This document shows, piece after piece, positions 1-10,308 of a DNA stretch of 64,000 nt (positions are counted from its first letter, which is position 1; each line of letters begins with the position of its first letter). Under the pieces are notes generated by a model. It was not told where the DNA came from. It did no database searches and saw only the letters and a list, made by a program, of their open reading frames with translations. The stretch is from Dendrolimus kikuchii (taxonomy: Eukaryota; Arthropoda; Insecta; Lepidoptera; Lasiocampidae). Location of the stretch: contig CM034406.1 of NCBI GenBank assembly GCA_019925095.2, positions 12,372,388 through 12,436,387 on the forward strand, written 5' to 3'. A program made the translations under genes and the position numbers.

Positions 1-378
1 CTGGAATGAGTTACCTATATAAGACAAGCCAAATCCTTACCGTGCTTTACAAATCATGTTCAGAAGCATTACTTTTCTATTGTGTATAATAATTCCTAAA
101 GCTCTTACATAAGTATATGTATGTTTATATTGTCATATGTATATATACGTGTGTGTATATGTATGTGGTATGTACTTATGTGTACTATGTTTATTTATCA
201 TTCGTCATTATTTATTCCAGCTTCTGTATTAAAAATCTATCTATCCCTGCCATGGGTTGCCTGGAAGAGATCGCTTCTTAGCGATAAAGGCGCCCGTTGT
301 ACAATCTTTTATTTTTTTCTGTTTGTATAAAATATGCTTTGGTGTACAATAAAGAATTATCTATCTATCTATCTATAG
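1..378 (+). mobile_element. CR1-like LINE (family C) 3' end, cut by window edge
   Basis: The first bases still translate, with a stop, as the end of the reverse-transcriptase ORF (LWNELPI then DKPNPY). The homologous peptide at 47.5 kb reads LWNALPLTVSQAKTLP. A 3' UTR follows with the family hairpin GATCGCTTCTTAGCGATAA near 270, then a polyadenylation-like AATAAAGAATTATC and a tail of ATCT repeats ending near 376. A tail of short tandem repeats rather than poly-A is typical of CR1-type LINEs; the clade is inferred. About 130 bases of TA/TG-rich sequence (110-230) lie between the ORF remnant and the hairpin. Confidence 0.8.
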
Positions 379-1711
379 TTTTGCTCAAACATGTCTGACT
401 CTGAGTTTATGGGTTCTACTCCCACTTGGAATAGAATATATGTGTGTCCTGCATGTGGTTTTGTATCCGGACTATGCGTGTACGTGTGTGCGTAATAGTA
501 ACTATGTGCTTTCAAGTTTAATCTTTATTAACTATTATTGTATGTTGAATCCTATAAGAGTAACGTGGCCAGGAGCGTACCTTTTGGAGAAACAAGATTA
601 GAAATAAATCACCACATTCCGAGTGAGGTAGTTAAATTTAAAGAACGTCATTTAAATTTACTATCCAAGGTGTAATTAAAGACAAACAATTTAAAATTAG
701 ATTGTAACCATATGTACGATGCTTTTTAAACTGCTATAACATTTCCCCACATACGGAAAAGTCTTACTTAATGGTAACAAACTACATATTATGTCCAAAT
801 AACTTGCTTGCGACTATATCTACCTTATGTAATTAGTATAATAATAATGTCTACCTATGTAAAAATATAAGTCTGTAGGTAACTAACAATAAGTAAAGAT
901 TATTTTACGAACATCAATAATCTTTAATGATAGTGATTAAAGAAAACAATATTTTTTTAGTACTGACTGGCTAAATTTGTAATAATGATAATAATATTTT
1001 TCCTAAATATATATGTATATGAAATGATAATATTATAGCCCTTTCACTTCTCAATGCTAGGCTCAAGCCACCCATTACAAGTGGAATGATTAATATACAA
1101 TAAATGCCTAGGATACGTATATTTCCAGAAACATGCTATATAATATTGCCCAAAAAATATTGAAGATGTCAACTCTAACCTTACGTTACGAAAGTATGTA
1201 TAGGTGTTGGTGAAAAATCACTACAAACTTTAATACTTAATATTATGCTTTATATTTGTTACTATAGTTTGAAATGAACCGAATTATTAATATAATGTAT
1301 AATACGTACGAGAGCTGTCTATAAAGTGCTCGGCGACGGCCATGCCCTGCGTTCGGGTGCGTTCGGCTCTTCTCGGAATAGACTTGACGCGCGATGATAG
1401 TGTTGCGTGAACAGTAGATATTCACAATAGCAAGGGCAGCTAGAGTATTCTTCTGTGTCTTAATATTTTGTGACCACAGATGCTTGCATCGCTCACGGCG
1501 GCCTTCTTTGTACTTACCTCGCCCCCCTGTTGTCAATATTTGCATACTAAGAGGGCAAATACAACTAAAAGGGTTCAAATTGTGTTGATTGAGACGTCTG
1601 TTTGAGATTTTTCGGTAAGCAACTTTCAATAATTCACTTTGAAATACATAAACATTGGTGCAATATTATTACTTAAATCATAATACTTTAGTTGTACATC
1701 TTATACTAATA
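379..1711. other. Unassigned AT-rich DNA
   Basis: No recognisable gene or repeat. A minus-strand open frame at 1243-1629 has no ATG (it would start at TTG), matches nothing I know, and contains a good minus-strand splice donor (GAG|GTAAGTAC, near 1517). A short CpG-richer patch lies at 1330-1400. A host exon cannot be excluded but is not supported. Confidence 0.4.
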
Positions 1712-1951
1712 CTAGCTGTGCCCGCGACGTCGTCCGCGTGAAATTTGTTTTCAAAACCCCCCAATTTTGAAACATTCTTCATTGATGCTTCGCTTCTATT
1801 GCTCTTAGCGTGATGATATATAGCCTATAGCTTTCCTCGATTAATGGGCTATCTAGCACTGAAAGAATTTTTCAAATCAGACCAGTAGTACCTAAGATTA
1901 GCGCGTTCAATCAAACAAACAAACTCTTCAGCTTTATATCTTATACTAAGA
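1712..1951 (-). mobile_element. Non-autonomous Helitron-like element (Hel-1), left arm of a palindrome
   Basis: Read on the minus strand it starts TCTTAGTATAAGATATAAAG, continues with family sequence (AACGCGCTAATCTTAGG; GATAGCCCATTAATCGAGG) and ends GTCGCGGGCACAGCTAG followed by T. A 5' TC and a 3' CTRR followed by T are Helitron hallmarks. The same sequence occurs at 1993-2226 and 36671-36915. It has no coding capacity. Together with the next entry it forms a head-to-head inverted repeat. Confidence 0.8.
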
Positions 1952-1992
1952 TATAAAGCTGAAGAGTTTGGTTGTTTGTTGTTAGCTTTATA

Positions 1993-2226
1993 TCTTATAC
2001 TAAGATATAAAGCTGAAGAGTTTGTTTGTTTGATTGAACGCGCTAATCTCAGGTACTACTGGTCTGATTTGAAAAATTCTTTCAGTGTTAGATAGCCCAT
2101 TTATCGAGGAAGCCTATAGGCTATACATCATTACGCTAAGACCAATAGGAGCGGAGCACCAATGAAGAATGTTTTAAAATCAGAGGGTTTTGAAAACAAA
2201 TTCCACGTGGACGACGTCGCGGGCAT
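1993..2226 (+). mobile_element. Hel-1 Helitron-like element, right arm of the palindrome
   Basis: Same family as 1712-1951 in the opposite orientation, so the two 5' ends face each other. It begins TCTTATACTAAGATATAAAG and runs to GTCGCGGGCA, where the last bases (CAGCTAG) are lost. A partial extra copy of the first ~45 bases lies just before it at 1939-1984, making a tandem duplication of the 5' end at the palindrome centre. Confidence 0.75.
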
Positions 2227-2239
2227 AATTTATATATGA

Positions 2240-2560
2240 AGAGCATGGAATAAGAGTACTAAATGTGATAATACCTCATTGAAAAATGCAAGTCTGAAAA
2301 ACTCATGAACCAACAAGGCGCTACCCTTCTACATATTCGTTTCTTTTTGATGTGTAATAATTTGTTTGTTTATGTGTTTAATTGTTTGTTGTTGGGGAGT
2401 TTCTTGCCGCTTCATCTCCCTTAAATAGCGATAACACGTTGCGAAGCGGTATACACAGAATAAGAAGTAGATTTAAATTTTGACTTACATGTATGACCTT
2501 CAAAAAGTGTTCTCCAGTGGAACTTATTTTGAATAGCAACTTTAGAATTTGAATTCTAAT
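2240..2560 (+). mobile_element. Jockey-like LINE (family J) 3' UTR remnant
   Basis: The segment GGGGAGTTTCTTGCCGCTTC (2394-2413) and the following ATAACACGTTGCGAAGCGG align with the 3' UTR of the family J LINE at 60470-60525. Both carry an inverted repeat whose arms differ in a compensating way (GCCGCTTC/GAAGCGG here, GCCGTTTC/GAAACGGC there). The end, near 2550, is AT-rich with GAATTTGAATTC. No coding part is left. Confidence 0.55.
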
Positions 2561-3125
2561 ATTATTATAGACATCTGCAAATTTTTGCCTCGTAAAAGAG
2601 GGTCTGGCATCCGGTCAAGTCGGTCCAAAGTACAGCCACTCAATTGACTTCGAGTGTAATTAGGCCTCTGTTAAATAACACGTAAGAAACATCCAACAAC
2701 CAACTGCTACGTTGTCTTGAACAACACAGACGAGCAGCACCAAGATGAACAATGCTTCGAACAATGGCCATAGGAAGTGGGTCCGTTAGACGCCATATGG
2801 TTGACAGAAACCGCTAATGGTCGAAGAAAACCGCAATTTGTGTGGATCACATTGGATGCATGCGCAACTCAACCGCATTATACGTGCCAATTACAAATTA
2901 TTACTCGTTATTACTTAAAAAAGTTAGTCGAAAGCGAGTTATTTTGGTTTTAAAATGGTTCCGAAGGTACTAAAGGTTTTTATTTTTTTAGTATACTAAC
3001 ATTGTATGTAGTTTTTAATAAATCGTTTTTCTTTCTTTCTTTTATCTCTCTCTCCTCTCTCTCTCTCTTATCTAAAAATTACGACTAAAAACTCAAAAGG
3101 AGTTTTTGGTGGGAACTTTAATGCA
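2561..3125. other. Unassigned sequence with a pyrimidine tract
   Basis: No gene recognised. At 3018-3070 AATAAATCGTTTTTC is followed by TTTC and TCTC repeats. The same AATAAACGTTTTTC plus TTTC repeats recurs at 7617-7660, so both may be 3' tails of one further LINE family. Confidence 0.35.
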
Positions 3126-3129
3126 ATAA

Positions 3130-3345
3130 CAATAGTTGCGGTCTCTGGGAAAGTTGAAGGCAAGAAACCGCCGGTAGATCTTCAAATAGATGGATCGACC
3201 AGGTTGCTGGCCGACTGATTATATTAATATATAAAATATTTGGCCCTCCACCGTGCTCAAAATCAATCTCGGTGGAAGAGAGCAATTGTGCATTGCTATT
3301 AAAACCATGACCCTCAGCAGTGATGGAACGACATCTTAGAAGGAA
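3130..3345 (+). pseudogene. LINE reverse-transcriptase C-terminus, decayed (HDPQQ type)
   Basis: Broken translation reads GKVEGKKP, then in another frame RWIDQVAG, then WKRAIVHCY-stop-NHDPQQ-stop. The arrangement GKxxGKR, RWxDQ, HDPQQ resembles the last part of RTE-type reverse transcriptases. A second degraded copy is at 5816-6150. At least one frameshift and two stops make it non-functional. Confidence 0.6.
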
Positions 3346-3364
3346 ATGGTGGTAGGAGTTTTAA

Positions 3365-3674
3365 CCGTGCAGGAACGGAGAAAGAATACAATTTCCTGCG
3401 GCCAGGCGGCCTGTCGTAAGAGGCGACAAAACAACCCACAGCCAGGTAGTAGGGCATTTGCCCGACTGGATGGCTACCACCCCTGGTCTAAAGCATGTCG
3501 CCATAACAACCTTCAGTTGTGTTCCGGCATTAGTGACCAGGTTCCAGTGACCCTTAAGAGAGCAGCAGCGCATTTGTAGCACCTTTGGTGTTGCAAATGT
3601 CCATAGGCGATGGTAACCGCTTTCCATTAAGTGGGCCGTCTGCCTGTCTGTTGAACTCCTGCAATAAAAAAAAA
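3365..3674 (+). mobile_element. Family S short retroposon, near full length, sense strand
   Basis: About 310 bp. It starts CCGTGCAGGAACGGAGAAAG and ends GTTGAACTCCTGCAATA plus an A tail (3666-3674), which sets the sense direction. Near-identical copies lie at 4801, 10010, 17793, 20530 and 57243, with shorter or older ones at 13930, 17555, 19978, 31652, 40651 and 44108. I see no clear tRNA-type A or B box, so it may be a SINE or a severely truncated LINE 3' end. Open frames on both strands here are coincidental. Confidence 0.8.
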
Positions 3675-4800
3675 CCCGATTTGAACTCCGTCAATCCGCC
3701 TTGGACAACCATGGCAGGTATAGGTACTGTCGATTCTCCCTAAAAAGTGAGAAGACTGAGCCCAGCAATGGGACGTTATGGGCTCGTATAATAATCCGTT
3801 AGGCATTAGAAATGAAAAAATAGGAAACTGTTATTTACTGTACCTAAAGTTTTGCGTAACCCTAAAAAGTCCTGACCCACGAAGGTGTTTTTTGTAAGAT
3901 AATTAGATCGCGTGCTCACACTTGGGTGTTTTTAACGTTGTTTTTTTTAAATATAATAGTATTACGACTTTTAACTTCATCTTTTTTTTATAAGTAGTAA
4001 GTTACGAACTATTTGAATTGTACTTCCATTGTCTCATGAACTGTACAAATTTCTTGATTTTTTTAGGTTTTTTAAAAATAGGGCTGCCCTTGCAATCAGT
4101 ACCTACATATTATAGTTACAAAAGATGTTTTTGTCGATACCTAGCAATTATTTAATTAACAGAATACATTCAGTAATTGTTTAAAAATAATAAGTACGAG
4201 TAAATGATACAATAGGACATCTGACTTATCATTGTCAAAACGATTCCTTTTATTTTATATTCTCTGATAATGATCGTTGTGTATGTTACCAGTATACAAA
4301 GTAAAAGATCCGGCAACTGCATGAAGATTATGTACAACAGGAGTTTCGTAGACATTATTAACGTTCTTTATTTTTGTTATTTGGGCATGAAACCATAAAA
4401 AAATAAGATCCAAAATACCCTATACCCCAGTGATGTAGTGGAAGCTTCTCTGCCCGAACTTCAAGCCTATAACTGGCCAGAAACAGCGCTGAGCAGAAAG
4501 GAGTGAAGAATTCTCATTTTGGAGGCCAAGACTCATTTTGGTTCGTTGAACTTGTCCAAATCAGTTTTCATTAAAAGTAATTTTTTATGCACATCTTTGT
4601 ATGTCGCTCTCATCATACAGTATAGTTATTTCTTTCAGTAATTATTGGGACTATATGGACCAAATTTTAATTATTCAGTTTTGTAATTGTTTATTTTGAT
4701 CGGCAATAAGTCTTAGATACCTATGTATTTGAATTGAAATTTTATGATCTTCATGGTTTTGTAAGTAAAGTTTGTATTCATCTTCTACGATTATAACTTC
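3675..4800. other. Unassigned, mostly AT-rich
   Basis: 3690-3790 carries fragments reminiscent of SINE or LINE tails (CAGCAATGGGACGTTATGGG). 4460-4545 holds a patch (GGAGGCCAAGACTCATTTTGG) that looks like the end of an RTE-type LINE, but I cannot align it to anything else in the window. The rest shows nothing. Confidence 0.35.
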
Positions 4801-5110
4801 TTTTTTTTTATTGCAGGAGATCAGCAGACAGGCAGACGGCCCACTTGATAGAAAGCGGTTACCATCGCCTATGGACATTTGCAACACCAAAGTTGCTACA
4901 AATGCGCTGTTGCTTTCTTAAGGGAGACTGGAACCTGGTCACTAATGCCGTAACACAATTCAAGGTTGATATGGCGGCATACTTTAGACCAGGGGTGGTA
5001 GCCATCCAGTCGGGCAAATACCCTACCACCTGGCTGTGGGTTGTTAAGTCGCCTCTTACGACAGGCCGCCCGGCCGCAGGAAATTGTATTCTTTCTCCGT
5101 TCTTGCACGG
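4801..5110 (-). mobile_element. Family S short retroposon, antisense
   Basis: Full-length copy reading from CCGTGCAAGAACGG at 5110 down to a poly-A tail seen as T's at 4801-4809. It is flanked by ATAACTTC upstream and ATAAACTTC downstream, a possible imperfect target duplication. The open frames on both strands are within the repeat and match those of other copies, so they are not genes. Confidence 0.8.
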
Positions 5111-5815
5111 ATAAACTTCTACAGAACTCTTAGATACCTATGCGTGGCCAAACATGCACTGGCCCACTATTTTATTCATATAAAATTATGTATTACTCAG
5201 TTTCCTGCAGTTAATCTGGAAAAGATAAGTTTTGCTACGTATAACGACATTTAGTTTCAAATGAATAGCCACGACAAACATGTCTTTAAAATATTACAGG
5301 TATTTGTCGTAAATATGGTACCTAGTAACCCATGTTTCTTCACGACATATTGTCAAGATGACAGTTGTAGCAATTATAGTTCTAGAGAATAGGGACAATT
5401 GTTGCAATTCTTTGGAATCAATTGTAAAAAACGTATCCTTATTATATTTAATGACAAACAAATGTCATGTCGATTTAGGGATGTCATGTAATTAAAGTAA
5501 TTGATATTCTACAAATGATATTAGTACGCAAGACTAATATTAATAGGAATAGATAAATAACTTTTGGTTTTTTCAACGTTTTTTTATGTAATATTATTTT
5601 TATTTTTATTAAAGTATTCCTGTCATAATTATGTCCACACAGTACATTAATACGTCTCTCAGGATTCTGTTTTGTTATTTACAGGTTTTTCTTTATAATT
5701 TACATGCTACCGCTGAACAGTCGCAAAGTTAAGAAATAAATACTAAAACATATTTATTTCTCTTAGACCAGGATCAGGATCTGTAAAGACAGCGGACAGA
5801 TATAAAATTAACGCA
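5111..5815. other. Unassigned AT-rich DNA
   Basis: No gene, RNA or repeat recognised. Short A- and T-rich runs only. Confidence 0.4.
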
Positions 5816-6150
5816 TTTGAAATTTGGTGCTGGCCTCGGATGACCAGAATTCCATAGGCAGCTCGCCGCACGAATGCCTCCATACTGGAACTAATCGATA
5901 TTGAAGACCACCAGAGGTTATCAGCAGCATGGCGGTAAAGTATAATAAACCCAGACAATACGGATAGAGGTATGTTCACTGGGAAAGTTGAAGGCAAGAG
6001 GTGGACTGACCAAATTGCTGACTAGCTAGACATATCTATAAACTCAGCAGTCCACCGAGTTTAAATCGATCTCAGTGGAAGAAACAATTATTCACTGCCA
6101 TCAAAATTACAACCCACAGCAGTGAGGGAACGACATAGAAGAGGAATCCA
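5816..6150 (+). pseudogene. LINE reverse-transcriptase C-terminus, decayed (HDPQQ type)
   Basis: Plus-strand translation with stops gives ILELIDIEDHQRLSAAWR, then GKVEGKR, RWTDQIAD, and finally QPTAVREXH-like sequence. It aligns at DNA level with 3160-3330 (GGGAAAGTTGAAGGCAAGA; CAGCAGTGAGGGAACGACAT). Likely an RTE-type LINE end and clearly inactive. Confidence 0.6.
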
Positions 6151-6858
6151 ATTCTACTTACAACAGGTTCTTTAGCCTAGAAGATACAAAATATCGCTTT
6201 TCTCTTAACGAAGCCAAATATCATGATCAAATCAAACGAGCTCATTGACTGAATACTGTAAGCCATACAAAGTTATCATTGAAACTGTATTCAGCTTTAC
6301 TTCTTTGTAATAAGGTTGAATATACCTTGATTAAGAGTTACCATGGATTTTTATTAAATAGGCGCTGATTTGCGCAAACAAAATTGTAATTCGTATCCGA
6401 TACACTCATTACCCTGTAGGGGGTATAATTAGGTTATTGGCATGGCAGAGAAGTACTAGGAATGGCAATAGCCCAAAGCGAAATACAACTCTGAAAACCT
6501 TCTAAATCCTATAAGATTGGGATAGATGTAGGACAAACGTTGTGGAGGTTCTTGGCAGCTCGTTGTGAGAACTTGTGCTAATTTCCTTAGGCATCAGCAC
6601 AAATTGAAAACCAAGTAAGACGCATGAGCATTCTAAGAAATTTTACACCATGACATAATAAATGTCATAAGCTTCAATGATATGCCGTCAATACTGTTTA
6701 TTAATTGTTAAACTTTTTGGGAGGGATATGATATTTTGATACTGCGTTTATAGAATATATTTATTTAATTTTAGGAAGGTTTACAGACTAATACAGATCA
6801 ATTATAGTAAAAATAATTATTATAAAAAAAATACTGACAAAAAACCTCCGCCTATTGC
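6151..6858. other. Unassigned AT-rich DNA
   Basis: No feature recognised. 6370-6440 contains a GGGGGTATAATTAGG stretch of no known meaning. Confidence 0.35.
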
Positions 6859-6894
6859 TATGCTTAGATAATTTACACAAATTATCTAAGCATA
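6859..6894. repeat. Perfect 16-bp inverted repeat, 4-base loop
   Basis: TATGCTTAGATAATTT, loop ACAC, then its exact complement. The hairpin would be stable, but nothing around it (no conserved flank, no second copy) suggests a microRNA or a transposon end. Confidence 0.8.
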
Positions 6895-7030
6895 CACGAT
6901 TCATAATGATGTCTATACATATAATAAAACTGTAGAGATTGAATTTCTGTACAATGATAAAAAATGCTAAAAACCGAGTCAAGTTAACCGGTGTAAGAAG
7001 TGAAATAGAATTAACTTAGATATTTAAAAA

Positions 7031-7230
7031 AAAATTGTTTCTCTGTTTGTCTGTCTGTTTGTACCGGCTAATCTCCGAAACGACTGGACCGATTTAAATG
7101 AAATTTTGTATCGTGGTAGCTTATATCCCTGGTCAACATATAGGATACTTTTGATCCCGAAAAATTAAAGAGTTCCCGTGGGATATTTAAAAAACCACAC
7201 CACGCGGACAAAGTCGCCGGCATCAGCTAG
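7031..7230 (+). mobile_element. Helitron-like element
   Basis: Contains the characteristic TCTGTTTGTCTGTCTG tract, GGACCGATTTAAATGAAATT, GGATACTTTTGATCCCG, and the 3' end GTCGCCGGCATCAGCTAG followed by T at 7231. The 3' end matches Hel-1 in form (GC-rich short hairpin, then CAGCTAG). The 5' boundary is uncertain. Confidence 0.7.
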
Positions 7231-7739
7231 TTATAGTTATAAAGTTCCTGTCTTTGCAAAAAAAAAAATCTTGAACCAGTATTCGCTTGACCGAATTTAC
7301 CTTTTTTAAGGACAATACATTACTAAATGCCTAGCAAGTCGACAATTGCACAAACATTCATTTAAAAATCATAAACGCATTTATTCGTAACTACGTTACA
7401 CGTCAGGGTCATATATTTAGTAAATTCTCAGTTATTCAGATGTACATAATTTGTCATCAATCTTTACAATCTATGTTCAAGCTATAGAAGGTGTGCCCGA
7501 TTATCCACTTCTTAAGCCGGTAACTAATGCATTTAAACTGCCAGAAAGTGTGGTTTTGTTCGATACTACCGTACCGTTCTATACTATACATTACGTGTCT
7601 CGTTGTGTGATGACCAAATAAACGTTTTTCTTTCTTTCTTTTTCTTTCTTTCGATAGTTTGTTATATGTAGCTGGACTCATAACATGCGTTGCGTGTTAT
7701 ATTTTTATTACAAGCTTTTTTTTAACTTGCACTGGATGT
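7231..7739. other. Unassigned, with a TTTC-repeat tail
   Basis: Mostly AT-rich. At 7617-7660 AATAAACGTTTTTC is followed by TTTC repeats, as at 3018-3045, suggesting the tail of a LINE whose body I cannot recognise. Confidence 0.4.
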
Positions 7740-8060
7740 ACCTATGTATGTAAGTAAGTTCGGGTGGAATCTTGCAAGTTAAATTTGACCAACTTCCCGG
7801 TTTCCGATTGAGGTGAAATTTTGCACGAATATGTATATCGCGTGACAATGCAATAATATGGTAATATCTAGCTGATCTGATGATGGAATCGGAAGGTGGT
7901 CATAGGAACTCGTGTACTAAACAATATAGACACGTCGTGTTTGGGCTCGTTTTACTTGTCTTGGCTAGCACTCTGCTGCTACATGATATCCAGGATCTCA
8001 AAAGCTTGTATTTAAAAAAGCTTATTCAATTCGTCTCAGCACGAAACCTTCTTTGTGTAT
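7740..8060 (+). repeat. Probable interspersed repeat, unclassified
   Basis: Phrases such as GGTGAAATTTTGCACGAAT and GATGATGGAATCGGAAGGTG look like lepidopteran non-autonomous repeat sequence. An open frame of 71 codons here (7880-8095) starts inside that phrase and has no recognisable domain. Recognition is from general familiarity, with no second copy in this window. Confidence 0.35.
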
Positions 8061-8568
8061 GGATTACTAAGCACCTGTCTAATTTACTATTTTAGTGAGT
8101 AGTATTTAAAGCGTTGTTTAACTATATTAATTATTTTAAAAAATGCCGTATCTATCAATTCAGTACAAGAATTCGTAAACGGGGAGATAATAGACTGAAC
8201 AAACAGTTCGGTAACCGTACAAATAAACACACCCTGTCTGTGTATCACATTCAATAAGGGTTGATTTGGTTGATTGCAATCAACCCGACATTCTGATTGT
8301 ACGTGATGAGAAATTATTGTTTGATTGATTGATTCAAGTTTTTAGGGTAATATAGCGATTTTCGTAAAAATGGAATCATTATTTATGTCAATTAAACTCA
8401 ACAAAAGTATTGTCATACAAAAAATACGCATATCATACAAATTCGAAATTCATTTATTTGATGGAAACATGGAGATGCAAGATGTTAAAATCAGATATTT
8501 ACATGTTCGTCTGGTGAATTTCATTTCGACTAAATAATCTCCTAAACCTCTATTAAAAGTATAAAATA
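8061..8568. other. Unassigned
   Basis: Nothing recognised beyond a small inverted repeat GGTTGATTG/CAATCAACC near 8269-8286. Confidence 0.35.
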
Positions 8569-8705
8569 CTAGCTGTTACCCGCGACGTCTTCCGTGTGGA
8601 ATTTAATCTGCCTTCCGGTATGGTGAAGGCGGCGGCGTGCTTGTGAGCCTCTCAATTAAAAAAAAAATGTAGCCTAAGTTACTTTCAGAGATTAGCCTGA
8701 ACAAA
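8569..8705 (-). mobile_element. Helitron-like 3' fragment
   Basis: On the minus strand it ends GTCGCGGGTAACAGCTAG, as in the Hel-1 family. Inward it shows GATTAGCC and CTGTCTGTTTGTTCAGG. About 135 bp recognisable, with the 5' part lost or diverged. Confidence 0.6.
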
Positions 8706-10009
8706 CAGACAGATAAAAAATTTAAATTTGTTTTTTTTTATATAAGTACCATATATACATTCATATGTATTTAGTAAAAAGCTGTTATTTTGAAATTAAA
8801 AACAGACACTTCAATGTTATTTATTCGTATACCTGTACTGTACACCACTGCCAGTTTGTTGTATCAAGCACATAAAGAAACAAAAACATTCGACATGACC
8901 ACCTTATTCTTGGAACATTCACTTGATGGGCGTGCCAAGACGCGCAAAAAATCGTCATGAAAATCCATTAGGAAAACGCACTTAGTTCTAATAACTTTAT
9001 GGTTCAAAGTTGAATATCAAAAGGCTCCTATAAATTACACAGATTCAAACGAAATATCGCAAGACGAAATTATTAATAAATATATCTTAAAACTTTAACT
9101 ACCAATTAACACTGCGTTGTGGTTGGGAAACTGACTTCACGTAAGGTTTTATGACAAATTCTTTCAATATTTATTAATAAACATTAAAGTTCATTTAATT
9201 TTTCTATCTTTATAACTCGTAACGTGATCGAAATGATAGTGGCGTTAATTTTAATTAAGTATAACCCCTACTATTGGTAAAAGTGAGATTTATTTAATTT
9301 TGTGCAAATCTAAATTAAACTATAATCTTGAGTCGTATAAAAATACTAAATATGACAATAGTCCTGTAATATCGTAACTCTGAAAAGGTTCTAAATATTT
9401 CGATTATATAGCGCCGGAAATCATCATATTCTCTCGCTTGATTTGTTTTTATTTAAAACATATTTTTGAAACAAATCAGTAAAAAAACATATAAAAAGCT
9501 ATCTCCTAATTCCCTTAAACCTGATTTATATTTGCATTAGTTAATTAGTTAACTTTCGAAACTGACGATTTAAGTTCTTATCGTCATTTTGACAGACATT
9601 TTTCAATTATACAATAAACGTCTACACAAACGATGATAACAACTTATTTGCAAATTAACTAATGCAAATGTGAATTAAGCTGTATTCGTACTAGTCTAGT
9701 GAAATCTGGAATGTGATTATGAAAACACTTTTTTAACGAACCTACAAATCTCGTATGATTATAATGAATGCAATGATTATTGATTTAGTTCTGTTACTAT
9801 ACTATAGAGATATAAAATGGACAAGAAGATTTTCTTCCTTAAATTAATCTAAGAATGTGTTTCAAATAACAAACTTTAAGTTCATAATATATCACTATAA
9901 TGTGTTTCTCTATCAATAAGTGAGTGTATGAACTGTGGGATTCTTTTATCAAAAGTAAAAATGTAAAAGTTAGAGGTTTTTCAGAATTACATTTTTAAAG
10001 GGTTATTGT
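8706..10009. other. Unassigned AT-rich DNA
   Basis: 1.3 kb with no open frame of note, no repeat shared with the rest of the window and no RNA-like structure. Confidence 0.4.
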
Positions 10010-10308
10010 ATTTTTATTTGCGTGAGTTCAGTAGACAGGTAGACGGCCCACCTGACGGAAAGCGGTTACCATCGCCTATGGAAATTTGTAACACCAAAGA
10101 TGCTACCAATATGCTACCGCTCTCTAAAGGGAGACTGGAACCTGCCCACTAATTCCGGAACACAACTCAAAGTTGTTATGGCGGCATACTTTAGACCAGG
10201 GGTGGTAGCCATCCAGTCGTACAAATGACTTACCACCTGGCTATATGTTGTTTTGTTGCCTCTTACGATAGGCCACCTAGCTCTAGGAAATTGTATTCTT
10301 TTTCCGTT
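10010..10308 (-). mobile_element. Family S short retroposon, antisense
   Basis: About 300 bp at roughly 85-90% similarity by eye to the copy at 4801-5110 (shared GCGGTTACCATCGCCTATGG, TTTAGACCAGGGGTGGTAGC). The 5' end reads into TTCCGTTTCC instead of the usual GCACGG. Confidence 0.75.

Noticed and set aside
1243..1629. 128-codon minus-strand frame with a strong internal splice donor (GAG|GTAAGTAC)
   Set aside because: It begins at TTG, has no domain, and the donor would end the exon after ~37 codons. No matching acceptor or second exon could be recognised.
3361..3627. Overlapping open frames on both strands, seen again at 4845-5114 and 57172-57459
   Set aside because: They recur because the underlying 310-bp retroposon recurs. 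Frames on opposite strands with a poly-A tailed repeat are not genes.
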